Assembly (NCBI GenBank): GCA_023313575.1
Contig: JAJTTP010000002.1
Coordinates: forward strand, 1,364,001-1,428,000
Source of the DNA: Eutypella sp. D-1
Taxonomy: Eukaryota > Ascomycota > Sordariomycetes > Xylariales > Diatrypaceae
Length of the DNA stretch: 64,000 nt
Direction: 5' to 3'
The position numbers and the translations under genes were made by a program. Within the stretch, counting starts at the first letter, position 1; every line of letters begins with the position of its first letter. The notes under the pieces were generated by a model that saw nothing but the letters and a program-made list of their open reading frames with translations, made no database searches and was not told the origin of the DNA. Positions 11,501 through 23,990 of the stretch are shown here, piece by piece.

Positions 11501-14500
11501 ATTATATCCCAAACTATACCGTGACTAGGTGGTAGGCATCTTGTCAGTTATGAGTTAGTATGCGTGTATGGTCCCAACCCACCAGCGAGGCGCTTATTGT
11601 GAAGCTTTCAACCAATAAGAGCTGTTATAGCGCTTACCATGCGCCGAAAAAGCCCGCGTTTGCTTGCGCCCCCCTGACAACTAAAGCCTTTCAGGTACGC
11701 CCCACATACTAGGTACCGGTGAACTCAAGTAGATGTTTATTGATTATCTCGAGCAAGCAGAGAACCCTTCGGATGCACGGCAAATCGCTGGAAGTAAACT
11801 AGGCAGAGAAACCATCGTATCTAGTATTGCCAACTACTTTTCGTACCTTCCATAGCGTGGTCAGCCTTGCTACTTAAATGATGATGGTGGTGGTGGGACG
11901 TCTGCCATAGATGATACAAAAGTGCCAGGCAGGAGCCAAGGGCAGCCTATTGCTACCTCTTACCGGCATCGCATCGCATCCGCAGAGTTACAGTACTTAC
12001 CTACATATGTATGCAATATTTAAAAAAATAAAATACAAAAAGGCAAGGGGGATTTTTAGCCTCGAAGTACTTGGGTATTCCGAAGATCTATCCAAATTTA
12101 CGGCCCAATAAGCGCCGACCGGGACGACCCTTTTGCAACCGCAGTTCCCCACTTTAAGTCCCCCCCAGAGGGGAAGTGGCCCCCAACTTTACAGTACCTA
12201 AGTATGTACCTAAAATCAGGTAGGTACTACCTACTGAGGTAGTTGGGTACAACTTCCCCTATGCAGTACTTTCTAGTCACGTACCCTTTTAATTGGAACA
12301 TTTCTAACGACCTCGCCTAATTTAGACCTCTCCTCTTACAATCTCACTTCTCTCACCTCCCTCTCCCCTTTATCTCGTCTCCTTCACATATGGATTTGAA
12401 GTATACATGTACCTACCAGGGGTATATCATCGGCTTTTCCAGATCGCTGCCCTATGGTAAACCAACTAACCCATCCATCTGGATCCGGGGTTGGCTGTAA
12501 ACAACGAACGGCATGTAGTCACAACCAGTTCAGTCACAACCAGGCAACACCACTCATAGTGTACCTGACAAGCCCAGTCCGGGTCGTCGGAGTCGTGTAG
12601 GCCTGGATGGTCGGTCCCCTTTTCCGTAAACGGTATGTACTACTTCGACAGGCGTCTGAACCTGAAAGGGTGATGGGAACGAGATTATTTTCTAGCATAT
12701 ACCCATTCCGAATTAAGGCATTGCGCATTCGTGGCTGCTACCCCCAACTTGTCTATCAGTCCCATTTAGTCCACCAGGTCGTCTTGTCTAGCACGTATGA
12801 TCCAGGTCCTGCAATCTCTGAGAGTCCAGATGGGTTCGGGTGAACCATGCGACCCCCGGAATCCTACGTTGTACCAGCCGGTTGTTATCAAGGTGTTCCT
12901 CAGTAATTAGCTTCGACGGTCGTAGTTGACTACGCCTAATTGCGCACTGCTTCCAAGCTTCGATTCCACTCTGCTTGGATGCGATAACCTTGATGTAACC
13001 GGAAAACCCATCGTTCTACTTAACATACGGCTTTTGCACATATTCAAGGATCGGGCCGCCGGGTAGCCGTCCTGAGATTCCGGCCCCGGCGTGCGCAGCC
13101 AACAGGTTTCTGTGATCATCAGACCGGCTCATGAAGGGAAACTAATGTGCCAACAGCTCACTCTGGAGTGCATTCTGCCTCCTAAACCCCATTGAGGAGA
13201 GTTCAGTTATACCTTTAGTAATGCGCCACGTTACTAGGGCAGTATTGTATCGGCGATAAAACTTGGCAAATTCGCCAAGCGAAGCCGGGTCGGTCCTGAT
13301 TTCATCTCCAACGTCATAAATCAGGATAATTGGCGACGTTAAGCATATCTAATCCGCGATATCAACGCTATCAAGCCATGCTGGACAAGTCTTCATATGA
13401 CGTCGGCTAAGTGGTTATACCCCTGGACTCTCCAGGCACCCCTGCGCCGGTGTTAGTCCAACGCCGCAACTCCCGTAGCCGCCTACGCGCGCCTGCTAAC
13501 TAAATTAAACGCACTAGCCTATTAGATTGCAGAAGCAGGACTGCGTGGCTTCTCTTGCTGCTACTCGGAGATGACTGCCTTATGAACTCGCCTATCATCC
13601 TTTGATCAAACAGCTCTTGAAATTTTGCATGTTTGGCAACTACGCCTCAGTGAGTTGAGATGACTCTTACGAATCAGTCGTCTCACAAGCTTCTTCGGGA
13701 ATTCTTAACCCGGACAAGAATGGGGTTACACTGTCGCGGCTAATTATTCTTAGGTGCACGCCTTACAGGAGAACCCCTGATCTGACCCTGGTACTATATC
13801 ACTGATGTTAAGATATAATACAAGGATTGTTTAACCTCAACTCGGCTCTCCAGCATGAAGAATCCTTGTCGTTGATCTACTTATGATCGCCGCTAAGTAC
13901 TACAAAATCTCTACCTCATTGAGCCCACACCCTTGAAGTACCGCGATGACCTTGTCTTGTTGCTCGAAGTACCAGCTACGATGGTGGTTCAAACTTCCTC
14001 AGCCTGGAGATAACTTCCATCTGCCGAATGGCGTTTATTGGGCCAATAGAATGAATCATATAAGCGAATCAACCAACTAAAGGCCCCTTGCATAGCTTGC
14101 CTACGTTACGCAGGAAATACGGCTCAAAGCCCAACAGGTTATCCTGCAGAGCGACGTACTACATGCACAATTAGGTATCAATAATCGCGATAGCCGACAC
14201 TCGGTGGGATACTGACGCCACGAACATGGGGGTCGCCGTTGGGTTCCCATCGGACGCACCCCCTCTCCCCCTCACCCTTGAAGCCGGATATGAAGATCGT
14301 GGTCGTGGCCTCCCTTGGTCACATTAGGCCGCATGGTTCGTTAATCTCGGCATCTAATATAGCAGATGAGGCCTGGCACATACCGATCGGGTCACCATCG
14401 TCTACGCTAACCCTTGGATATGCCGTTCCAACACGCCGGAAAAAAGTCTGTTATTGTGACCGACAGCACGATTCATAGTTATGGCCTGCTAAATCCAGAC

Positions 14501-15162
14501 TCTTCACCGCATGCATTATATCCTGTAAGGCAAGGTCTGGTATGGCATCTGGATAGATGAGTGTAATTCCCAACATGATTTCCAAGTAAGCAACGATGGA
14601 CCGTAGTCCCATTTTATACTAACAGACTAAGGTCTAGACAAATGTACAAGGCGTGCCGTGTTGTCTCAGGCAAGCTTCGCGGCAGTCAATTAGAGAGTTG
14701 AAATGGGTTTCCTGGAATGGTCGCCACTTCGTCAAGATGCCTGTATGACCCCTTCGTACAGGTCATTGATACGCGGAGAGCTCATACCTACCTACCTCCC
14801 TATGCTATGAGTTATATCATACCACCCGATAACCAACCCACCCCTTTATCATCAGAGAAATTGCGTGGGATGTGACAGATCTACTAGCCAACTTAGACAC
14901 CAGTTCCGTATTACCAGTTACGAACCGGCTATCACCTGCACGAATATCACCTAATTTTTGGCCGAGTAAATATGGTGTCTAGTTTGTTCTATGAAAGTCA
15001 CATGTACTAGATGCGAATTTCATCGTATTACTCCGGTATTTCCGAGGAGCCCCTCATGTAGCTATAACTCACCTTTTCTAACGGCAGAGGGCTCGATCCT
15101 AGATTCTGTTGTGGGAACGCTGGCACACGAGGGAACCAGCTACTTTCATGCACCTCATAATC
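8506..15162. other. Gene-poor stretch
   Basis: About 6.7 kb without a recognisable gene. Scattered TAGGTA motifs occur at 9.56-9.75, 9.92 and 12.18-12.26 kb. From about 12.4 to 15.1 kb the sequence has an even base composition with almost none of these motifs, and its short open islands never join into a family-like protein. No terminal inverted repeats or reverse-transcriptase/transposase motifs were noticed by eye. Confidence 0.45.
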
Positions 15163-15527
15163 TCACCTAATTAGGCATATCGATTTATCAGCAACGAAAC
15201 CTTTTGTAGGGGCACCACGTGTAAACGCTTCCACATCCGAGGAGCAAATACCGGGTTTGGAATACAATCGCATGGTCTTCCGGCGGAAGCAGGGTGACCA
15301 GGCCATGCTTACAATGACCAACTTCTGGCTTGGCCGGGTCCTGTAGAGGGAAAGTAAAGAAAAAAGCGGGAACGGAGTTACCACTCGGAGTCAGTTCAAG
15401 CCATCAAGGACGAGGTCTGCAGGCGCAGGTCTCACCAGTCAAATGTTATGCTGCGCCGCGCCAATAAAATGATTGAGTGGTAAAGGGTCATGATCATACG
15501 CACGCTGTACATTCCGCCCTTCACCAT
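15163..15527 (-). CDS. Possible two-exon small gene (hypothetical)
   Basis: Exon 1 (15436-15527) starts at an ATG preceded by in-frame stops. Exon 2 (15163-15340) keeps the same frame to a TGA, giving 89 residues. The 95-nt intron (15341-15435) has a GTGAGA donor, a CTGAC branch site, a long T-rich tract and ACAG. The protein is basic, has a short hydrophobic segment near residues 10-22 and three cysteines, and matches nothing I know. A TATA-like sequence lies near 15746-15752, but the GC-rich leader contains other ATGs. The splice signals are good; coding potential is uncertain, and a non-coding transcript or chance is possible. Confidence 0.25.
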
Positions 15528-18423
15528 CCTGGTAATCTATCAATCTAGTCAGCTTGCGGGCCGGGAGCTGGAGGCAGCGGCCGGCTCGCCTCGACCCGCG
15601 CGCATTTCGCCTCACATACGTCAGCTGCACCACCAGTTCGTTTCGCCCTACGGACGGCTCCACCCACTGGGATCTCCGCCGAGGATGATTCGGCACGGCG
15701 CGGGAGTGGTAATCGGCAACGGCGAACCCCGGCGCAGCCTTCGTCTATATACGACCTACCTGCGTTCATCGCATCCACATGTCATCTTCTTTTCTTCTTC
15801 CATTCTTTCAAACGAAAAATAATAAGTAATCTATCTCACCATCGTTTCATACTCGTGGGGAAATAGCTTAGTTCTATACGATGGGAAATGGGGAGCAGTG
15901 ACAATGGCTGGCTGAGCTAAGTAGTTGGCCAACCCAAGCCGGCCATCCAGCCAGTGCCTCTGAGCCGCATATCTAGACTATGTTTTGTATGTGCTCGCGG
16001 TTTACTAAGCACGAAACAGATAATCATCTCTAACAACGATACGCGCGGCATAGGAAAAGGGGGTGAGAGAGTAAACGGGTACTGTTACCGGAAGGGATAG
16101 AAAGGATGCGGACCCCAAATCGGATCGGCGCCGTAGGACATGACGAACTATCGGGATCCCCCGATGCACTCAATACAACAGATGAATGCCTAGGTATGTA
16201 TACCTCCGGAATGCCAATTATACACTTGAATATATATATATAGCTCCCCGATGCGAAAAATACACCCCCGGTTTCGGCGGTTCAATTACGCGCACGCCTC
16301 TTGAGTTGCCACCTTGGAGTCTAGTTTCAGTGTAAATGTTGTGTGAGATATAATCATATATGTATGACGGGGCGCTCATAATCTCGGTCAGTCACTCGCT
16401 CACCTCATTACGCTGACCGTGTACGCCGTGCCGGCGTCGCAAAGGGCGCAGGACCCCCGCGACCTAGACGGGGTACAGATAAGGTAAAGGCCAATTGGTT
16501 AAATATACGTACGTTGTCTTCTTTGAATCAATGGCCGATGGCCTCTTTTGTCTGACTGTCTGACTGTGGAGTGGAAAAAGGATGAAAGACCAAACCCCAC
16601 TTCTCTCCCTGGGGAAACGATAAAAACCCCGAGTACTAAACGTGGCGAAAAGGGGTTGGGGGCGGTGGAGGGACGCAAAAGTTCGCGGCAGGCCGCCCGC
16701 GCCACTCTTCTACATGTTACACGCACATGACCCATGACGACAAGGCGTGGCTAGGTGGGTTACAGAGCAAATGCAGCCTCGTCTTGCGTCTGTTTCAGAT
16801 AAGGGAGGGTGGCATGGGCTGCTACAACACAATTGTATAAACGAGGGGCCAAGAAACGTGCGAGTGAGGGAGACCTAAGGTGTATATGCGGCGCGCGCAT
16901 GTTTCGTGGGCGAGTATGATGAGCCTAAGCAGCTTATTTTTGACCCCCAAAAATCCCCCAACAAGCAAAGAGTATACGAACCAACGCCCCTTCCAGTGCG
17001 CGCCCCCGGCCGCTCACAAGGCCCGAAATAATTCGTTCCTGTCCCGTATTTTTGTTCTATTTTGTTCTAAATACGACCGTCCGTCGGAATGACAGGATGG
17101 GACGCTGTGATGAAACACGACACGACATGACACGATACGACACAGCCGCGAGACGAGGCGAGGCGAAAACCCCCCCACAAACGATGGTTAGTTGACACGT
17201 TTGAAACTTTGAAACGGCTTTTTGTTTGTAGTTTCATCGGCGTTCCTTTTGCGCTTCTAGTATTTCGGAAAAGAGTAATACTACGTTGTACATGCATTCC
17301 AGACATGCATTCCAGACATGCAGGACAGGGAGGAAGGGGGGAGAGAAGAGAGGAGGGAAGAGGAGTACGGAAGCCTCTCTCTCTCGGACCTCGTCTCCTG
17401 CTTTAGTAGTAGCGCTAGCTAGGTTCTCACTATTGGCATGTATGCATACACCATAGCCAGATCTCAAAATTCATCATTGTCTTCCTATTCATTGACTCGA
17501 CTATATCAACTATAGAGCTAAGAAAAAGAGGAGATGAGAGATAGCGAGAGGGAATGATTATCTCTTTCCCCTCCAGCATACGCAACTTAACTACGAAGAG
17601 TGGTAAGCATAAGAACCCACGAGACGCCGTAAGAGATACCCTGAGACCAGAGACACGACTACCGTATATCACGATCTCATTGTTTTCCTATGCTATGATT
17701 GTCAATCTCTCGCGAACTATTTGCTCGCTCCTTCCCCCCTGCGTCTTGATAGCGGTCAGGGGTTTTTTCTCTCGTCAAGTTGGTGATGGCACCTAGCCGT
17801 CTCGTCTCATCTCATCTCCTCCTGTCTTCTTTCTTCGTCCCTCGATCGTCGCTTCATCTCACCTCGTCACCCTGCAACGCCAGTAGCTCATCCTGCTGGG
17901 TTCCGCCCACTACCTCTCGGAGCTGCGCGAGAAGGTATAAAAACAGACTTTCATGCTCGCGGGATATCAATCTGCTTGCCGCCCTGGCGGGGAAGGGGAA
18001 TGGAAAAACAACAAAGACAAAAGCACAGTTGACCGAAGAAAACATGTGTAGCTCCCATTCCGTATTGTACAACGTGGATACAGTTTTTCTTGCAATTTTT
18101 CCTCCTCTTCTCGCGAAAGATCGCCCCAATTCGTGTTCTATGCTCAAGGGGTTCGGTACCCATGTGCCCTTCCGTGACGTGACGTCTCAAGCCCTCGGAA
18201 ACTTCCATTATGCGAGGAAACGACGTCAAAAAAGTCAAGTCCTGAATGCTTTTGAAAACGAAAACCGTAGAACGCCGATTATGTGTATTGTATTATTCAA
18301 AGGAAGCACGCTCGCGAACAGGTGCGAAGGCGAAAACAATTAGTCGTTCTTCGGCGACGTAGGAGAGCTAGAAGGCAAGACATTAGCTGAAGTCCATGAT
18401 CGCGAAACCGAGGTGCGAACATA
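15528..18423. other. Intergenic region downstream of RPB1
   Basis: About 2.9 kb with no gene I can support. It contains a GC-rich patch (15.55-15.73 kb), a short TA run near 16.23 kb, a 13-bp tandem repeat at 17.29 kb and CT-rich sequence at 17.7-17.9 kb. The last few hundred bases probably include the RPB1 3' UTR and polyadenylation region. A 187-codon plus-strand frame at 17.78-18.34 kb is judged spurious. Confidence 0.5.
17291..17322. repeat. 13-bp tandem repeat (CATGCATTCCAGA)
   Basis: Two full copies and a partial third of CATGCATTCCAGA occur head to tail in non-coding DNA. Confidence 0.7.
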
Positions 18424-21400
18424 CTACTTAGGAGTCCCGCTACCAGGACCAGGAGTCTTAGGAGACCATTGAGGAGACTATAAATGAAGTTAGTATAAAC
18501 CATCTCGTAAAGTATTCAATTCATGTGCACTAACGGTAGGGGAGTATTGAGGGCTCGTAGGAGATTGTTGTGCGCCTGGAGCCCGGAATGAAGGACTGGT
18601 CGGTGAGTATGCCGCTGGAGATGTGGGCGAGTAGCTCGGCGAGACGGGAGAGAACGAAGGGGATGTCGCCCCACCGTGGAGATTGGGTGAAGTCGGGCTG
18701 TACCGCGGACTGGTAGGTGAATAATTTGGCGAAGTCGGCGAATTGGCCGCCGGCGAGGTGGGTGAATAATGCCGAGGGGAGGTTGGAGACGTGGGAGAAT
18801 AGTTGGGCGACGTCGGACTGAAGTTCGGGCTAGTCGGACTTCCACGGAACTGCGGCGAGCTCGGGGAGAATGACGGCGACGATGGGCTGAACCGAGGTGA
18901 GCTGTCATAACGTCCACCGATGAGAGGCGAGGTGGGCGAGTATCCCATGCCCGGGGAGGAAGGCGAGTAGCCTGTGCCGAAACTGCTGAACGGTGACGTA
19001 GGTGATGTTCCGCCCGAGAAGGGGCTGGTGGCTCCAGGGCTTCGTCCTCCGTACGGACTTGCGCTACCAAAGCCGCCGTACTCCGAGCCCAGCCCAAATC
19101 CAGTGGGACTGTCGGAGCCAGCTCCAACAATAGGCGAGAAGTTGCCCATGCCCATCGAAGGCGAGGCAAGGCCCATGCTGTAGCCAGAATCCGCCATGGG
19201 GGAGCCGGTATCGTAAGGCGTAGCGGCACCTTCCGCTTGGTTGCCCTTGATGGTCATACCTGGCATAAGACCCATTCTCGAGTTGTCCGAGATGACGGTA
19301 TCGAGCATCTTTGGATCCAAGAACACACCGAAGTGGCCTGTACCCATCGGGGCAAGCTGGCCCAGCATGACGTTCTCAGAAATACCTCTGCAGTCGTCGA
19401 GCTCACCGATAGCAGCGGCCTCGAGTAGAATTTCCACCGTCTCTTCGAACGAACAACGCATGAGAGCACCAGTATCAGCTCGGTTAATGCCATGGCGAGT
19501 CACGGCAGCAATACTACCGCGATATGTCATGACATCGACGAGAAGAGCAAGGTGGCGCTCGTTGACATACGAACCATCAAAGGCAAGGACTCGTCGCAAC
19601 TCGTTGAGAAGAGCTTCGCGCGCAGCCTCGATACCGAACGCATCCACGATCTGCCACAGGTCGTTGGTTATCGTGCGTCGGGAGTCGACGCCAGGAACAG
19701 CTAGCACCTCACGAAGGGCTGTGCCCTGTGTGTCGAGAACCCATTCCTCACAGAGGGGATGTCCGTTGGACTGAATGAGCGCGCCGTCCTTGTCCTCGGC
19801 GATTCTGGAGCCTTCTCGTAGGAAAGCTTTCTCAATACCCTTGACACCACGGAGAGTCAAGTTTTCCATAAGATGGTCCGCGAGACGCTTCAGCATCACG
19901 TCGTCCTCCAGGGCCTTTTCACCATCATCGTCCTTGTCGTCAACCATGGGACGAATGCGGATGACTTGGTGGTCCGCGTTATTGTCACTATAAATAACGG
20001 CGAGATCACTGCCATAGTCTTCCTTTAGGCGCCTTGCAACGTCTTCCACGGTAATTCGCTTGTCAAGCAGCTTTTGGCGGTCCAGGGTGAAACGGAGCAA
20101 CCATCGAGATTGCCGATCGATGGAATTCATCTCATCGTCATCGGGAATGAAGAAATACGACTCGACCATATCGAAGTCCTCGGGGATGATAGTAGACTGG
20201 ATATCCGGGTCATAGTAGACCTCGGCAACCGCCGTGACAGACCGCAGGTTCGTATGCTCAACCACACTTCGAAGAGCCTTCGCGTTATCCTTCGTAGCTG
20301 TCTTTCCATCGAAGTAGACAATCATCGAAGGCGTCTTGATGTTGCTCGCAACGTTGAGAATCTCCTTGAGACGCGGCACACCGAGAGTAACGTTCTTGGC
20401 AGCAATACCAGTAAAGTGGAACGTGTTCAGTGTCATCTGCGTAGCAGGCTCACCGATAGACTGGGCCGCCAAAACACCCACCATCTCGCCGGGGTTGACA
20501 AACGACCGCTGCCACTTGTTCTCCAGCTCTCCCAGCACATGGCGGAAAGCCAGCTTATCCAACCGATGCTGGACCGCAATGCGCTTGAAGGCCAGTCGCG
20601 AACGGAGGAGAGCCTTGAACAGGAGAGTAGAGTTTTCGTTGGCTTCCATCGAGATAGGCTCGGAACCACGAACGGCTACCATCCTGTCCAGCATCTCCCT
20701 GACAGCAGGAATGACGTCCTTGGGAGTTAGATTGCTCCGCTTAGTATCGTCGACTTTAAGGAGTTTCTTGGACGATTCGATAAGCCGGCCAACGTTGAAT
20801 GGCAGCTGGAATTGATCCTCCAGTTTCTCAGAGTCGGCCTTGAACCCACGCAGGAATGCCCGATCCTTAACGATGGCATCGAACTCTTGGTCCAATAGCT
20901 GTTGCGTCTCGTAATCACCTACAATATCCTGCGCATACTCAAGGGCATCCAAGGCAGCCGGAGGCGTTTCCGACATTACATTCAATTTGTAGCGCTTCTC
21001 GAGGTCGGCATCCCGAATAGTCCACTGGTCCATGACCTGTTTCTCGATGATCTGCCCGTCAAGACCATCTTCGCCGTAGAGGAATTGAATGATATCTCCA
21101 AGCGAGTTGCGGACAGTACCATCGTATTTAGCGCTCAAGTCTTCAAGAGCCTTTACGAGACGGCGCTGAATGTAACCTGTCTCAGCCGTCTTGACAGCAG
21201 TATCAATGAGACCTTCTCGACCAGCCATGGCGTGGAAGTAGAACTCAGTCGGGGTGAGACCTCTCAGGTACGAGTTCTCGACGAAGCCACGCGCCTCGGG
21301 AGAGTAGTCGTCCTTGGTGAAATGGGGAAGCGTTCGATACTTGAAGCCGAAGGGAATACGCTTTCCCTCGACGACCTGTTGACCGACCAGAGCACTCATC

Positions 21401-23776
21401 TGGGAAATATTGATAGCCGAACCCTTGGACCCGGAACGCGCCATGACGACAGCGTTGTTGAGATCCTTAAGACTGTTCTCGGCGGTAGTTCCTGCCTTTT
21501 CACGGGCGTCGTTGAGTGCCTTGGAGACCTTGCTTTCGAAACTCTCTCGAATATTCATACCCGGCAGGCACTCCAGCGTGTTGTTGGTTGCCTCCTCAGT
21601 GAGCCCCGCGACAATTTCCTTTTGTTCGTTGATGTTCACCTGCACCTTTTCGATCGTGCTAGGGTCGGGAATAGTATCACCAACACCAATACTGTGACCG
21701 TTGTGAAGGAGCCAGTAGTTGATGACACGCTGGCACCCATTAAGAAAGGCCATCGCACCTTCGGGACCAAGCTCATTATAACACAGGTGGACGATACCTC
21801 CACCCGAGGCACCAACGTTCTTCTTGGTGAGAAGACCGAAAAGAAGTTCACCCGACTGGACCAACAGACCCTCGTCATCTATGGGACACCACGCGTCCTT
21901 CTTGGGTTTCGTGTACAGACTGATCTCCTGGGGAATGATCATACTGACAATCTGCTTGCCCGTCCAACGAGGCCTGGGCTTGAGAATTGCAGGCTGAGGG
22001 ATGATACCATCCCAGCCCGGTACCCAGAGCATGATATTCATCACGGCTTCTCTGGTGATGAAGACGTCACGACGGCACATCTTATATACACCCGCTAGAG
22101 TATCCTGGACGATACCCATCAAGGGCCCGTTCCGCTGAGGAGAAACGATGTTGAGGGGCACCATGCATAGCTCCCTGATCTCAGCCCGAGTCTCCTCGGT
22201 CTGCGGCACGTGCAGGTTCATTTCGTCACCATCGAAATCAGCGTTGTACGGAGAAGTGACGGACAAGTTCAGTCGGAAGGTGGAGTATGGCATGACCTTG
22301 ACCCGGTGACCCATCATGGATTCCTTGTGCAAAGAGGGCTGACGGTTGAAGATAATATAATCACCGTCCTGGAGGTGGCGCTCTACCTTCCAGCCGTACT
22401 CCAGAGAAATCGCGCCGGCACGTCTGTGATGCCGAAGATCAATTCTCGTACCATCCGAGCGGATGACGTACTTGGCACCAGGGTGTTCATTGGGGCCGTT
22501 CTGCACAAGCTTGTGCAGCCGTGAGATGTTGTACGGAGTGACCATCTCCGGATAGGTGAGAGTCCTCGCAATACTTCTGGGGACACCAACTTCGTCGAGT
22601 GAGATATTGGCATCTCCAGTGATGACGGTACGAGCCGAGAAGTCGACACGCTTTCCCATCAAGTTGCCCCGAAGCCGACCCTCCTTACCCTTTAAACGGG
22701 CTCGGATGGACTTGACAGGTCGACCGCTCTTCTGCAGCGCCTGCGGCTGGCCAGCGATATCATTGTCCATCAAAGTGGCCACGTGATACTGGAGGAGCTG
22801 TTCGAATTCGGCAGCGATGTGGGCAGGTGAGCCCTCTTGGATAGCTTGCTGGACATTGCCATTGGCACGAATGATGTCACCAAGCTTATACGTCAGATCG
22901 TCTTCATTCCTGAGACCTTGACCCGTTCCGTCCATGGAGATACTTGGACGAACTGGCGGTGGGGGCACAGGTAAAACGGTAACGATCATCCATTCCGGAC
23001 GAGACCACTCGGTATTGAGACCCATATCACCAAGGTCAGAGTCCGAGATATTTTTCAGGATGTTGAGGGCCATCTCAGGAGTTATGAGGCGCTTGTCCGT
23101 GTTCTTAGTCCCGTCCTCAGCTGTCGACTTTTGCGTAGCCCACAGTTGTAACGCCGTCTGGCGAACTTTAGGCTGTACATTGCCGCATCCACCATGACCT
23201 GTCTGCTTTGGCTTGCCACCCGGCTCGTATTCCTGGTCGTCGTTCTTGGGAACGTCGTTGCTGCAAGATGTCTTGTTCTTGCAGCAGTTCCAAACCCTTT
23301 GGAAGCGAGCCTTGGGGTCCCGAGTGTTGACCGCAGCCACGAACTCCGGAGTGTTCTGCAAGGGTGGTGTTAGCATCAACAGGAATCACTGCCAGGTACG
23401 AAGTACGAGCGGTGAACTGACTCTGTCATCCAGGACTTTGCTGCAGTTATGGCAGACCATCTCGAGAATCTTCTTGACCTTCTTGATAAATCCTGGATGA
23501 TAGACGGGCTTGGCCAGTTCAATGTGGCCGAAATGACCGGGGCATTCATTCATGTTTTCGCCACAGGTGGCACACTTGAACTGACGGTCGACGGAGCCGA
23601 GACGTGGATCGTTTAACCCGTCCTCCCGTGGCTTCGTCCGGGTCTCATCCATGGTCTCCGGGTACTTGATTCTGCAGACCGACATGTTTTTGATCTCTTC
23701 GGGTGATAAGAGACCAAACTGGATCTCCTCGATGGTTTTGAGTGGCGCATCGCTGTGCGCAAAATGAAGGTTCGCC
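18424..23776 (-). CDS. RPB1: RNA polymerase II largest subunit RPB1
   Basis: Catalytic subunit of nuclear RNA polymerase II, about 1,742 residues. Exons: 23422-23776 (first base completes a split codon), 18535-23355 and 18424-18477. Introns: 23356-23421 (66 nt) and 18478-18534 (57 nt, perfect TACTAAC branch site). The last exon encodes the conserved Ser-Pro-Gln-Trp-Ser-Pro ending, which the long uninterrupted frame misses. Visible elements: the N-terminal FGLLSPEE segment, the zinc-binding clamp (Cys-x2-Cys ... Cys-Pro-Gly-His-Phe-Gly-His), the Mg-binding [10 protein letters not shown] loop, the bridge helix ([18 protein letters not shown]), the trigger loop region ([18 protein letters not shown]) and a C-terminal domain of roughly 20-25 degenerate YSPTSPx heptads. 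The start codon lies upstream of 23776 in a further tiny exon. The best candidate, ATG at 23988-23990 with an ideal GTATGT donor, joins one base out of frame (see findings). Identity is certain; only the first residues are open. Confidence 0.97.
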
Positions 23777-23990
23777 CTAATGTTTATGTCAGTAATTTAT
23801 ATCGGAATGGCAAATTCTCCGACTGCATCCATTTCATTTCAAAGTGGTTGCAATGACAATGGAGACACCGATATATGAGAGAAGAAGGGGAAAAAAGATT
23901 AGGCATACTATGACAGAGTTAGCAGGTGATCACTTAGATAGCAAATTGAGCGCAGCTTCGATTTAGGGAAGTTGTAATCAAACATACCAT

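Noticed and set aside
11245..11540. Possible spliced ORF (CAG|GTAATA ... TTTCTTCCAG) giving a 42-residue peptide
   Set aside because: In frame and tidy, but very short. The donor is mediocre and such GT-AG pairs are common by chance in this much non-coding DNA.
13900..14010. Protein-like open island of 36 codons (plus strand)
   Set aside because: Bounded by stops on both sides, no start or splice signals, no known motif.
17780..18343. 187-codon plus-strand ORF next to the RPB1 3' end
   Set aside because: CT-rich low complexity gives a Ser/Leu-rich start and there is no family resemblance. It overlaps the probable RPB1 3' UTR, and competing frames exist on the other strand.
1..18423. RIP-mutated transposon as explanation of the gene desert
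   Set aside because: The region is not AT-rich and shows no TpA-saturated stretches or transposase/reverse-transcriptase remnants. A proper RIP index calculation would be needed to exclude mild RIP.
20902..22098. 398-codon plus-strand ORF
   Set aside because: Exactly antisense to conserved RPB1 coding sequence. Long antisense frames are expected opposite GC3-biased exons, and no domain is visible.
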